Shown one piece after another: positions 24,595 through 33,813 of a stretch of DNA of 64,000 nucleotides; the first letter of the stretch is position 1, and every line of letters starts with the position of its first letter. The notes under the pieces are model-generated. The model saw only the letters and a list, made by a program, of their open reading frames with translations. It was not told the origin of the DNA and searched no databases. This stretch comes from an uncultured Lachnospiraceae bacterium (GTDB lineage Bacteria > Bacillota > Clostridia > Lachnospirales > Lachnospiraceae). The translations under genes and the position numbers were made by a program. The DNA is taken from contig CAJTJY010000010.1 of assembly GCA_910576975.1 (NCBI GenBank), positions 1 through 64,000 on the forward strand. Direction: 5' to 3'.

Positions 24595-25407
24595 CTACAC
24601 GTTATTACGCCTGCCCCACCCATAAGTGACAAAATACAAGATGGATGCAAGGATTACAATCACAGGACCAGTCGCCACATTTACAAAATAGGAAACCAAA
24701 AGCCCTAAAATACCTGAAAATATAGAAAATATAATCGAAAAGAAATGATATTCCCTGATGTTTTCCGAAATATTCCCTGAAGCTGCCGCCGGAAGAATTA
24801 GAAGCGCATTGATAATCAAAATTCCAACCCATTTGATAGATACCATGACTATCAACGCTGTCAGCACTGCAAAAAGATTTTCGATCCAGGCGGCTGAAAT
24901 ATGACGGCTTCTCGCCAGTGTCCGGTTCAAGCTTACTGCCAGAAGCTTGTTAAAAGCAAGCAGCCAAAAAAGCAATGTCATTGCCAATATCACCGCAAGA
25001 TACAAAAGTTCCTCCCTGGTAATGCTCAAGATATCGCCCACCAAAATACTAGAATATTGGCTGAAATTCCCGCCTTTAGACAAAATGGCAAGCCCTAACG
25101 CAATGCTGCAGGAAGAAAACACAGAAATCACCGTATCTGTAGAAGCCGATACTCTGCTGCTGATCTGGTTTAAAAGCAGGGCAAACACCACTGCAAACAC
25201 CAGCATCGAAAAATTGGTATCGCTGACGCCAAACACCACGCCCACTGCGATCCCCGTCAAAGCAGAATGTCCCAGGGCGTCAGAAAAAAATGCCATTTTC
25301 CGGTTGACTATCATAGTGCCCATCAAGCCAAACAAGGGCGTGATAATCAAAATGGCAAGAAAAGCATACTTCATAAAGTCATACTGAAGCCAGGAAAATG
25401 CTTCCAT
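24595..25407 (-). CDS. znuB: Zinc/manganese-type ABC importer permease
   Basis: A 270-residue protein of the ABC-3 permease family with about eight membrane helices. Typical segments are GTMIVNRKMAFFSDALGHSA near residue 35 (the cytoplasmic loop contacting the ATPase) and IKWVGILIINALLILPAAAS near 195. Its ATG follows the stop of the ATPase gene with no gap. It forms the membrane channel of the metal importer encoded by 24595-27136. Confidence 0.92.
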   Translation of the reverse strand: MEAFSWLQYDFMKYAFLAILIITPLFGLMGTMIVNRKMAFFSDALGHSALTGIAVGVVFGVSDTNFSMLVFAVVFALLLNQISSRVSASTDTVISVFSSCSIALGLAILSKGGNFSQYSSILVGDILSITREELLYLAVILAMTLLFWLLAFNKLLAVSLNRTLARSRHISAAWIENLFAVLTALIVMVSIKWVGILIINALLILPAAASGNISENIREYHFFSIIFSIFSGILGLLVSYFVNVATGPVIVILASILYFVTYGWGRRNNV

Positions 25408-26154
25408 TTACCCCTCCCCCTTTCCATATTGGAACACTTGCGCAAATTCCGGGCTTGCGAACACCTCTTTGGCAGTTCCCTGCTTTTGAATGCCCTGATC
25501 TATCAAAATAACCTTATCGGCATATTTTTTGACATAATCCAGATCATGGGAAATCAAGATCATTGCCAAGTCGTAATGTTCCTTCAAGTTATAAATTGTC
25601 TGATAAAATAGTTCCATGCCGTTTTGATCAATGCCAGACACCGGCTCATCCAGCAACAGAAGATTGGGAGCGTCCATCAAGGCCATAGACAAAAGAACTC
25701 GCTGCAGCTCTCCGCCTGACAGGTTGCACACTTGCTTATCGACCAGATAATCCGCCTTGAAAATTTTAAGATGCTCCAAAATCCGTTCCCTGATCTTCTT
25801 TCCACGCATCAAAAATACTGGCACATTGCTCTGATACGCCGCTATCATGTCATAAACGCTGACTGGCGTCTGCTTTTCAACATTCATCGACTGAGGAACA
25901 TAGCCGATTTTCAGCCTTTGAATTCTTCCGTCCTCCCGGTCTTTAAATTCAATATTTCCCGTATGGGGAACGTCCCCCAAAATAGCCCGGATCAACGTGG
26001 ACTTTCCTGCGCCGTTGCGCCCAATGACAGCATTTAAGCTGCCGCAGTGAATATGAAGGTTAATGTCTTTTAAAATCTCCTGTTTTCCCAGCGTGACTCC
26101 TAAATGATTAATTTTGATGCAATGCAGCCCACAGGGCTTGATAATTTTTCGCAA
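25408..26154 (-). CDS. znuC: Zinc/manganese-type ABC importer ATPase
   Basis: A 248-residue ATPase: Walker A IGRNGAGKSTLIRA, signature NLSGGELQRVLLSMAL, Walker B LLLLDEPVSGID and switch LISHDLDYVKKYAD. The start is a TTG behind GGAAGAGAG. It energises metal uptake with the adjacent permease and binding protein. Confidence 0.93.
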   Translation of the reverse strand: MRKIIKPCGLHCIKINHLGVTLGKQEILKDINLHIHCGSLNAVIGRNGAGKSTLIRAILGDVPHTGNIEFKDREDGRIQRLKIGYVPQSMNVEKQTPVSVYDMIAAYQSNVPVFLMRGKKIRERILEHLKIFKADYLVDKQVCNLSGGELQRVLLSMALMDAPNLLLLDEPVSGIDQNGMELFYQTIYNLKEHYDLAMILISHDLDYVKKYADKVILIDQGIQKQGTAKEVFASPEFAQVFQYGKGEG

Positions 26155-26173
26155 TAGCTCTCTTCCTTTTCTA

Positions 26174-27136
26174 CTATTTGTTTGCCTGCCCCAGGGCAGA
26201 ACGTAACGTCTCTATATTCTGCCTTGTCATGTCCAGATAACTGTCTTTTTGACCATCCCCTCGCACAAGAGTATCCAGATAGAAGACTTTTGCACCTGTC
26301 TCTGTCTCCACCGTATTGCCGATGTCTTTGCCATAAAGTTCCTCTGCAAAAACAATTGTCCCCTGGCGCTTTGTGATCTCATCTATCATGTCTGCGGCTT
26401 CTCTTGCGCTTACCTGCCGCTCCTCATCGAGGTTGAGGCAGTACAGATTCTGCATGCCAAGTTGCTGTGTCACATAAGCAAACGCCTCATGGAGGATCAC
26501 GACTGGCATTCCCTCTGCCAGCTCTTTTAATTCTGACATCTGATTCGTCAATTGTTGAACCTTTTCACAATAACGTTGCGCATTTTCTTGATACAGCTCT
26601 TGATTTGCAGGATCCGCCCCGGCAAGATCATCTGCAATCTTTTGCACCATCTGGGCATAAAGCCTCGTATCCATCCAGGCATGGGCATTGCCTTCCTGAT
26701 GCGCATGGGTCTCATCTCCATGCTCCTCCCGCCAAAAACCTTCCTCCGTCGAAATCAACTCTATTCCCTGGGAAGCCTGGGAAATTGTCAACTGAGGATA
26801 TGCCGCGCCCACGTCTGCAAGGAAATTCTCAATGCCATTGCCGTTCACCAGAAATAAATCCGCTTTGGATAACAATATCATATCCTGAGGCGTCAACTGA
26901 TAGTCGTGAAGACATCCAGTCTGAGGCTCGCTTAAATTATCTAACACTATGTCAGGGCTGTTCTGCGCCACATTCAGCGCCGCAATATAAATTGGGTAAA
27001 AGGACGTAACCACATGAATCTTGGCTCCGTCCTTCTGCCGTTCTTCGAGGCTGATATATGTCCTTGTAAAAATACCGCTTGCCACGACAATGGCAAGCAG
27101 CATATAGCATACAAACAGATATTTGTTTTTTTTCAT
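26174..27136 (-). CDS. znuA: Metal ABC importer substrate-binding protein (ZnuA-like)
   Basis: A 320-residue exported protein of the cluster A-I metal-binding family. The N-terminal hydrophobic segment anchors or directs export; no lipobox Cys is present. Candidate zinc ligands are His in TGCLHDYQL, the His-rich loop HGDETHAHQEGNAHAWMD (typical of zinc rather than manganese binding), His in VILHEAFAY, and Glu in AEELYGKD. First gene of znuA-znuC-znuB. The leader GGCACAGGATTGAGGAAACG weakly resembles the hairpin leader family, but without the hairpin. Confidence 0.92.
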   Translation of the reverse strand: MKKNKYLFVCYMLLAIVVASGIFTRTYISLEERQKDGAKIHVVTSFYPIYIAALNVAQNSPDIVLDNLSEPQTGCLHDYQLTPQDMILLSKADLFLVNGNGIENFLADVGAAYPQLTISQASQGIELISTEEGFWREEHGDETHAHQEGNAHAWMDTRLYAQMVQKIADDLAGADPANQELYQENAQRYCEKVQQLTNQMSELKELAEGMPVVILHEAFAYVTQQLGMQNLYCLNLDEERQVSAREAADMIDEITKRQGTIVFAEELYGKDIGNTVETETGAKVFYLDTLVRGDGQKDSYLDMTRQNIETLRSALGQANK

Positions 27137-27200
27137 CGTTTCCTCAATCCTGTGCCGTTCTTACTTTAATCAAGCAGAAAGTAAAAATCAACTAATATCT

Positions 27201-27821
27201 TCACGGTTCCTTAACGCCTTCTTGTTCCGGGGACTGGAATCCTAGCAGTTGATCCATAAAATTCCATATCTCCTCCCTGCCCTGCTTCGTCAAGGCAGAA
27301 TAGGGCAGAATAGGGGTTTGTGGCTTTAGCTTTAATCCTTCCTTGATCATTTTCAAATGCTTCGGCACCTGACTGCGTTTGATTTTATCAAGCTTCGTGG
27401 CAATGATGATCGGATCATATCCTTGATAGGCTACCCATTCATACATCTGCTTATCATTGGCTGAAGGCTCATGACGAATATCGATCAAAAGAAATACTGC
27501 TTTTAACTGTCTGGAAGAATGAAGATAATTTTCAACCATCCGTCCCCATTTTTCCTTTTCCTTGACAGACACCTTGGCATATCCATAACCGGGAAGATCT
27601 ACGAGATACATCGCTTGATTGATATTATAATAATTGATCGTCTGCGTTTTTCCAGGCTGCGAAGACGTCCTCGCCAGTGACTTACGGTTCATCAGTCCAT
27701 TGATCAGGGAAGATTTTCCGACATTGGATTTTCCCGCAAAAGCCACCTCTGGCTTATCGGTATCTGGCAGCTTGCTGGTAACGCCGCAGACAATTTCTAA
27801 TTCTACTGATTTAATAATCAT
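27201..27821 (-). CDS. ysxC: Ribosome-biogenesis GTPase YsxC/EngB
   Basis: A 206-residue TRAFAC GTPase needed for large-subunit assembly. G1 FAGKSNVGKSSLING, G2 region TSSQPGKTQTINYY, G3 LVDLPGYGYAKVS and G4 ATKLDKI are all present. It ends the tig-clpP-clpX-lon-ysxC cluster, 25 nt after lon, the same order as around the Bacillus clpX-lon-ysxC locus. Confidence 0.95.
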   Translation of the reverse strand: MIIKSVELEIVCGVTSKLPDTDKPEVAFAGKSNVGKSSLINGLMNRKSLARTSSQPGKTQTINYYNINQAMYLVDLPGYGYAKVSVKEKEKWGRMVENYLHSSRQLKAVFLLIDIRHEPSANDKQMYEWVAYQGYDPIIIATKLDKIKRSQVPKHLKMIKEGLKLKPQTPILPYSALTKQGREEIWNFMDQLLGFQSPEQEGVKEP

Positions 27822-27846
27822 GTTCCTCTTCTCGCTTTCCGATGTG

Positions 27847-30207
27847 TCACTCTATCAGGGCCGTTTCCAATACTTGTCCCATATTTTCTACAAACACGAT
27901 CTCCATTCCTTTTTTAATTTCCTGAGAAATCTCGGCTACATCTGGTTCATTTTTCTTTGGAACGCAGATTGTCTTAATTCCCGCATTTTTAGCAGCAAGG
28001 ATCTTTTCTTTGAGCCCGCCAATCGGAAGCACCCTGCCTCGCAAAGTAATCTCTCCGGTCATTGCCACGTCTTTACGCACCTTGCGCTTCGTAATGGCAG
28101 AAAGCATTGCCGTAGCCATGGTAATGCCCGCAGAAGGACCATCCTTTGGCACAGCTCCCTCTGGGATGTGAATGTGGATATCATATTCTTTAAAGAATTC
28201 CTTGTCAATCTGATATTCCTGACTCACAGAGCGAATGTAACTGATTCCCGCCTGGGCAGATTCTTTCATTACGTCTCCAAGTTGTCCAGTGAGCTGAAAT
28301 TCTCCTTTTCCTGGCATTATGTTAACTTCGATCTGCAGAGTATCTCCTCCTACGCTTGTCCAGGCAAGTCCGCGAACGATCCCCACCTCGTCATTTTCAT
28401 TGACCAGATTGTAATTATACTTTTCTTTGCCAAGAAGCTTCTCAAGGTTATTTTCGGTAACTTTCATGGCTTTCTTTTTTAGTTTTTTTCGCTTTGTATC
28501 ACCTGGCGGCTGTTTCTCCAAAGAAGGTTCCTGCTGATACAATTCCCGTGCCGCCTTGCGGCAAATCTCTCCGATCTTGCGCTCTAAATTACGAACCCCC
28601 GCTTCCCGGGTATATGCACGAATCAATTTCTCCAGCGCGCGATCGCTGATCGAAAGCTGCCCGTCCTTTAATCCGTTTTTTTCCATCTGCTTTGCAATAA
28701 GATGTTCCCTGGCAATATGAGCTTTTTCATTTTCCGTATAACTGCTAACCTCGATAATCTCCATACGGTCCAGCAGCGGTCTTTGAATATCCTGCAGAGA
28801 GTTTGCCGTGGCAATAAACAACACCTCTGACAAATCTATGGGAAGTTCCACATAATGATCCCGAAAACGGCGATTCTGTTCACTGTCTAGCACCTCAAGC
28901 AACGCAGAAGCCGTATCTCCTTTATAGTCGCTGCTGATCTTATCAATCTCATCCAACAGCATCAGAGGATTTTTGACCCCGGCATTTTTTAACCCGCTTG
29001 CAATCCGTCCTGGCATCGCTCCCACATAGGTCTTGCGGTGCCCGCGGATTTCTGCTTCATCCCGGACGCCGCCCAGACTGATACGGATATATTTTTTATC
29101 CAAAGCGCGCGCTACAGAACGGGCGATGCTGGTCTTTCCCGTCCCAGGCGGTCCTACCAGGCAGATAATCGGACTGTCTCCCTTGGCGGTAAGATTGCGC
29201 ACGGCAAGGAATTCCAACATACGCTCTTTGACTTTTTCCATTCCGTAATGGTCTTCATCCAACGCCCTCTCCGCATTCTCGAGGTTTTTGTTATCCTTGG
29301 ACGCCTTATTCCAGGGCATTTCCAACAAAGTCTCAATATACCCACGGATCACAGCGCTTTCTGAAGAGCTCGCAGAAACATTCTTAAACCGCTCAATCTC
29401 TTTCTTAAGCTTATCCTTTACTTCCTGGTCTGCGTCAAGCTTCTCCATCTCCTCCAGGAAATTATCCGCCTCTGACACCGTGTTATCCTCGCCGAGTTCC
29501 TCCCGGATTAGCCGCATCTGTTCCCGCAGAATATATTCTTTCTGATTCTTATCTACCTTTTCTTTGACTTTGCTCTGAAATTCTGCCTTGATCTGAATAA
29601 TGTTGATCTCATTCAATAAGGTAATCATCAGCGTCTCGTAACGGTCCTGCAAAGTCTCCGCCTCCAACAGCTTTTGTTTTTCTTCAAAATCTACTGGAAG
29701 GTTATTGCCGACATAATAAAGAAGCCTGGAAAGATCCTGCATATCCTGTACCTGCCTTGCCAGCTCTTTGCCTGGCTTTGGACTCAATCTGCAATAACGG
29801 GCCAGCGTCTCTTGGACGCCCCGAAGCATCGCTTCTTGTATCGCTTCTGGAAGCTCTTCCTCCTGCTCTAAGGGCGCCACCTCGGCAAGAAGATATTCCT
29901 CAGATGCAAGCGCCAAAAGATGTGCCCGGTTCTCACCCTCGATGAGCACCCGGACAACGTTATTTTGTAGCTTTATCACCTGCTTGATGACAGCGAGAAC
30001 CCCCACCGCATACAAATCTTCTTTCTCTGGTTCCTCTTTACTGACATCCTTTTGAGTGATCAGAAATACCGTCTGATCTGCCATCATTGCATTTTCCACA
30101 GCTTTGATGGATCTGTTTCTGCTCACATCAAAATGCGCCACCATGCCTGGAAGGATGGTCATCCCCCGAAGCGCTACTGTGGGAACTTTTCTGTATCCTT
30201 CACTCAT
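27847..30207 (-). CDS. lon: ATP-dependent protease Lon
   Basis: A 786-residue LonA protease. Order: N-terminal substrate domain (1-200), coiled region, AAA+ module with Walker A GPPGTGKTSIARSVARAL (about 350) and Walker B PLMLLDEIDKIS, then the proteolytic domain with PKDGPSAGITMATAM (catalytic Ser about 675) and the lysine in GLKEKILAAKNAG (about 718). It degrades damaged and regulatory proteins. GAGGAGAG precedes the ATG. The gap to clpX is 11 nt. Confidence 0.97.
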   Translation of the reverse strand: MSEGYRKVPTVALRGMTILPGMVAHFDVSRNRSIKAVENAMMADQTVFLITQKDVSKEEPEKEDLYAVGVLAVIKQVIKLQNNVVRVLIEGENRAHLLALASEEYLLAEVAPLEQEEELPEAIQEAMLRGVQETLARYCRLSPKPGKELARQVQDMQDLSRLLYYVGNNLPVDFEEKQKLLEAETLQDRYETLMITLLNEINIIQIKAEFQSKVKEKVDKNQKEYILREQMRLIREELGEDNTVSEADNFLEEMEKLDADQEVKDKLKKEIERFKNVSASSSESAVIRGYIETLLEMPWNKASKDNKNLENAERALDEDHYGMEKVKERMLEFLAVRNLTAKGDSPIICLVGPPGTGKTSIARSVARALDKKYIRISLGGVRDEAEIRGHRKTYVGAMPGRIASGLKNAGVKNPLMLLDEIDKISSDYKGDTASALLEVLDSEQNRRFRDHYVELPIDLSEVLFIATANSLQDIQRPLLDRMEIIEVSSYTENEKAHIAREHLIAKQMEKNGLKDGQLSISDRALEKLIRAYTREAGVRNLERKIGEICRKAARELYQQEPSLEKQPPGDTKRKKLKKKAMKVTENNLEKLLGKEKYNYNLVNENDEVGIVRGLAWTSVGGDTLQIEVNIMPGKGEFQLTGQLGDVMKESAQAGISYIRSVSQEYQIDKEFFKEYDIHIHIPEGAVPKDGPSAGITMATAMLSAITKRKVRKDVAMTGEITLRGRVLPIGGLKEKILAAKNAGIKTICVPKKNEPDVAEISQEIKKGMEIVFVENMGQVLETALIE

Positions 30208-30218
30208 AAGTTCTCTCC

Positions 30219-31478
30219 TCAGGCAGATTTACTTTCTCTGCCGTATTCAATTTCTACCTCTTTCTTTTCCTCTACTGTTTCTTTTGTAATTCTGCAACTT
30301 GTAATTCGCTCATCGGAAGGCATCTCATACATCAAATCCATCAATACCTTTTCCACAATTGCCCGAAGCCCTCTTGCGCCTGTCTTGCGTTTCAAGGATT
30401 TGTCGGCAATCGCCTCTATGGCGTCCTCGTCAAAGTTCAGTTCCACGCCATCTAATTCGAATAACGCCTGATACTGACGCAGCAATGAATTTCTTGGCTC
30501 TTTTAAAATGCGAACCAGAGCTTCTTTATCCAGCGAATCCAAAGACACGGTCACTGGAACTCGACCTACAAATTCTGGTATCAGGCCAAACTTCACAAGA
30601 TCCTGAGGAAGCACTTTCTTTAGAATCAGCCCCACGTTTCTCTCCCGTTTATCCGCAATCTCCGCATTAAAGCCCATAGATTTGCGGTCCATCCTGCTCT
30701 CTATAATCTTATCCAGCCCTTCAAAAGCGCCGCCACAGATAAAGAGAATGTTCGTGGTATCAATCTGAATCAGTTCCTGTTGCGGATGCTTGCGCCCTCC
30801 CTGAGGCGGAACGCTTGCCACCGTGCCTTCCAAAATTTTAAGAAGCGCCTGCTGCACCCCTTCCCCAGACACGTCACGGGTAATCGAAGGATTCTCTGAT
30901 TTCCTGGTAATCTTGTCAATCTCATCCACATAGATAATGCCGACCTGGGCACGCTGTATATCATAATCTGCAGCCTGGATAATCTTCAGAAGAATATTTT
31001 CCACATCTTCGCCCACGTATCCCGCTTCCGTCAGCGCCGTTGCATCCGCAATGGCAAAAGGCACGTTTAAGACCCTCGCCAGCGTCTGCGCCAGCAGGGT
31101 TTTGCCACATCCAGTGGGACCCAGCATCAGAATATTGCTTTTCTGCAGTTCAACGCCCAGATCCTTGGGCGCTAAAATTCTCTTATAGTGATTATATACG
31201 GCGACAGAAAGCACCTTTTTTGCTTCCTCTTGGCCAATCACATACTCATCCAGAAACTTCTTCAATTCCACTGGCTTTAAGAGATTGATTTCCTGCGTCT
31301 CTTCTTCCTGGTATACTTCTTCCTCTTCCCGTAATTCTTCCTCAATGATTTCTGCACAAATATCCACGCATTCGTCACAGATATACGCACCGCTTGGCCC
31401 TGCAATCAGCTTCCTAACCTGACCATCTGTCTTTCCGCAAAAGGAACAGCGTATTCTTTCCTCAAATCTTCCGGCCAT
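30219..31478 (-). CDS. clpX: ATP-dependent Clp protease ATPase subunit ClpX
   Basis: A 419-residue unfoldase that feeds ClpP. The N-terminal zinc domain is CSFCGKTDGQVRKLI...CDECVDIC. Walker A is GPTGCGKTLLAQTLARV and Walker B YVDEIDKI; GLIPEFVGRVPV is the sensor region. An acidic insertion (EEELREEEEVYQEEETQE) links the zinc and AAA+ domains. The start at 31478 is set by GGAGGAAATT immediately before ATG; an in-frame upstream start at 31523 lacks this. Confidence 0.96.
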   Translation of the reverse strand: MAGRFEERIRCSFCGKTDGQVRKLIAGPSGAYICDECVDICAEIIEEELREEEEVYQEEETQEINLLKPVELKKFLDEYVIGQEEAKKVLSVAVYNHYKRILAPKDLGVELQKSNILMLGPTGCGKTLLAQTLARVLNVPFAIADATALTEAGYVGEDVENILLKIIQAADYDIQRAQVGIIYVDEIDKITRKSENPSITRDVSGEGVQQALLKILEGTVASVPPQGGRKHPQQELIQIDTTNILFICGGAFEGLDKIIESRMDRKSMGFNAEIADKRERNVGLILKKVLPQDLVKFGLIPEFVGRVPVTVSLDSLDKEALVRILKEPRNSLLRQYQALFELDGVELNFDEDAIEAIADKSLKRKTGARGLRAIVEKVLMDLMYEMPSDERITSCRITKETVEEKKEVEIEYGRESKSA

Positions 31479-31543
31479 AATTTCCTCCCATTTTTCCTTA
31501 TTTCTTAAAAGGGACAGCAGCATATGCTGGCTGTCCCCTCAAC

Positions 31544-32128
31544 TTACTTTCTGTTGGTAATTACTCCGTCAATCAAACCATATTCTTTTGCTTCTTCCGC
31601 AGACATATAATTATCCCGCTCCGTATCCGCTGCGATCACATCATATGGCTTACCTGTGTTTTCTGCCAAAATGGTATTCAACCGTGTCTTAGTCTTTAAT
31701 ATATTGTCTGCAACAATCTGAATATCGGTTGCCTGTCCCTTAGCGCCGCCAGACGGCTGATGAATCATAATCTCCGCATTGGGAAGCGCAAAACGCTTTC
31801 CTTTGGCGCCGCCCGCTAACAAAAACGCTCCCATGCTTGCCGCAAGCCCGATGCAGATCGTCTCCACGTCGCACTTAATGTAATTCATGGTATCATAAAT
31901 CGCAAGCCCGGCGCTTACGACGCCGCCAGGAGAATTGATATACAGGTGAATATCCTTGCCCGGATCTTCAGATTCCAAAAAAAGAAGCTGCGCCACCACA
32001 AGGCCTGCCGTGGTCTCATTCACTTCCTCCCCGAGAAAAATGATCCTGTCCTTTAACAGTCTGGAAAAAATATCATAAGACCGTTCTCCTTTGTTCGTCT
32101 GTTCCACAACATAAGGTACTAAACTCAT
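31544..32128 (-). CDS. clpP: ATP-dependent Clp protease proteolytic subunit ClpP
   Basis: A 194-residue serine protease forming the tetradecameric chamber. The catalytic triad is visible: Ser in GLAASMGAFLLAGG, His in MIHQPSGGAKGQA, and Asp in the ERDNYMSAEEA region. AGGAGG precedes ATG. It follows tig by 11 nt. Confidence 0.97.
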   Translation of the reverse strand: MSLVPYVVEQTNKGERSYDIFSRLLKDRIIFLGEEVNETTAGLVVAQLLFLESEDPGKDIHLYINSPGGVVSAGLAIYDTMNYIKCDVETICIGLAASMGAFLLAGGAKGKRFALPNAEIMIHQPSGGAKGQATDIQIVADNILKTKTRLNTILAENTGKPYDVIAADTERDNYMSAEEAKEYGLIDGVITNRK

Positions 32129-32139
32129 GTAATTCCTCC

Positions 32140-33435
32140 TTATTCAGCTTTGATTACTTCTGTGCTATCCATAATCAGTCTAACTGCTTTTTGAATGGAA
32201 AGATCCCTCTTTATATTCTCTCTTTCTGCATCACCCATGATCTCTTTGAGCTCTGCAACATCCATGTGGTACATGCCAGCCATCTTATCAATCTCAGCTT
32301 CCACATCCTCGTCAGATATCTGGATATCCTCTTTCGCTGCAACCGCCTCTAACACCAGGCTTGCCTGGATTCGTTTCATAGCCTCTGGCCGCATCTGTTC
32401 CTGGAGCTGCTCCATGGAGTTCCCAGTAAACTGCAAATACTGCTCAAAGCCTAAGCCCTGCTGTGCAAGCCGGTTCGCAAAATCCTCCACCATGGAACCT
32501 ACTTGCGTGCGAACCATGGCGTCCGGGATCTCCATCTGAGAATCATCAATAATCTTCTGTACGGCCTCGTCTTCCTGCGTACGCTTTGCCTCTGCCTCTT
32601 TACTCTCAGTCAGTTGCTTCTTAACGCTCTCTTTGTACTCGGCAAGGGTATCAAATTCGGATATATCTTGTGCAAAGTCATCATCCAAATCTGGTAATTC
32701 CTTTGTTTTAATCTCATTAATTCTTACCTTGAACACGGCAGGCTTGCCTGCAAGATCCTGGGCATGATATTCCTCTGGGAAAGTCACGTTGACATCCAGC
32801 TCATCCCCGGCGTTCTTGCCGATTAACTGCTCCTCAAAAGTATCAATAAAGGAGTGGGAGCCAATCACCAAAGAATGATTCTCGCCCTTTCCTCCCTCAA
32901 ATGCCACGCCGTCTGCAAAACCCTCATAATCAATCACTGCGGTATCTCCGTCTTCTACCGGACGTCCCTCTACAGTGACCATTCTTGCGTTGCTCTCTCT
33001 CTCCTGATCGATCCGTGCATTTACTTCTTCCTCTGACACTGCGGTATCAATCTGGGTAACCTGAACGCCCTGGTAAGCGCCTAGCGTAACTTCCGGCTTT
33101 ACCGCCACCTCAGCGGTATAAATGAAAGCCTTCCCCTTTTCAATTTGCGTAATGTCAATGTCAGGCCTGGAGACAATTTCAATTCCGGACTCGTTCACTG
33201 CTTCTGGATAAGACTGTGAAATCAGCATATTTGCTGCGTCTTCAAAGAAAATTTCCGGTCCATACATTTTCTCAACCATCGCTCTGGGCGCCTTGCCCTT
33301 GCGGAAACCCGGAATACTGATTTTTTTCTTTTCTTTCATATAAGCAGCCTGCATTGCCTTTTCCAGTTCTTCTGCCGGAAGTTCAATGGTAAGCTTTGCC
33401 ATGTTTTTCTCTAAATTTTCTACCTGTACACTCAT
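32140..33435 (-). CDS. tig: Trigger factor
   Basis: A 431-residue ribosome-bound chaperone and prolyl isomerase. The ribosome-binding loop is FRKGKAPRAMVEKMYG (about residue 44). The FKBP-type isomerase domain spans about 150-245 (GDTAVIDYEGFADGVAFEGG). A helical C-terminal chaperone domain follows. First gene of tig-clpP-clpX-lon-ysxC, linking folding and degradation of new proteins. Confidence 0.96.
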   Translation of the reverse strand: MSVQVENLEKNMAKLTIELPAEELEKAMQAAYMKEKKKISIPGFRKGKAPRAMVEKMYGPEIFFEDAANMLISQSYPEAVNESGIEIVSRPDIDITQIEKGKAFIYTAEVAVKPEVTLGAYQGVQVTQIDTAVSEEEVNARIDQERESNARMVTVEGRPVEDGDTAVIDYEGFADGVAFEGGKGENHSLVIGSHSFIDTFEEQLIGKNAGDELDVNVTFPEEYHAQDLAGKPAVFKVRINEIKTKELPDLDDDFAQDISEFDTLAEYKESVKKQLTESKEAEAKRTQEDEAVQKIIDDSQMEIPDAMVRTQVGSMVEDFANRLAQQGLGFEQYLQFTGNSMEQLQEQMRPEAMKRIQASLVLEAVAAKEDIQISDEDVEAEIDKMAGMYHMDVAELKEIMGDAERENIKRDLSIQKAVRLIMDSTEVIKAE

Positions 33436-33577
33436 TACCGCTATTTCCTCCTTAAATATATATCACCCTGGACAGTACTCTAACCATAACTTCCTGGCAC
33501 GTCCAATTTATTTAATATTTTTATGCTATATCATCAATGGTACAGCAGAGTATACCCCTAACATACACCATTTTGAG

Positions 33578-33607
33578 ATTATAGCACACTCCCTTATAAA
33601 ATGCCAG
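33578..33607 (-). promoter_or_regulatory. Promoter of the tig-clpP-clpX-lon-ysxC cluster
   Basis: On the minus strand CTGGCA (33602-33607) and a perfect TATAAT (33578-33583) are 18 nt apart. The leader to the tig start is about 135 nt, AT-rich, without an obvious hairpin or CIRCE or CtsR operator. Confidence 0.65.
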
Positions 33608-33727
33608 TGTTTTTTATATATTTTTTCACGTTCGCTGCATGGCGGTCCCACCTTTCAACCTTGCGGGGATTGCACGCTTTATCATGCCAAGCGCGGCCAC
33701 GAAAAGGCATTTTTCTCTTCTACGAAA

Positions 33728-33783
33728 AGCAAAATCCCGGCTAACCCAGGGCAAGCTGCCTTGCCGAAAGTCCGCCAGGATTT
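33728..33783 (-). terminator. Terminator of the aldolase gene
   Basis: On the minus strand AATCCTGGC...GCCGGGATT encloses an inner GGCAAGGCAGCTTGCC, followed by TTTGCTTTT. It lies about 30 nt after the stop at 33814. The remainder of 33608-33727 holds no gene I can support. Confidence 0.55.
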
Positions 33784-33813
33784 CATTTCTAAAATAGAGC
33801 AGTTCTATCATTT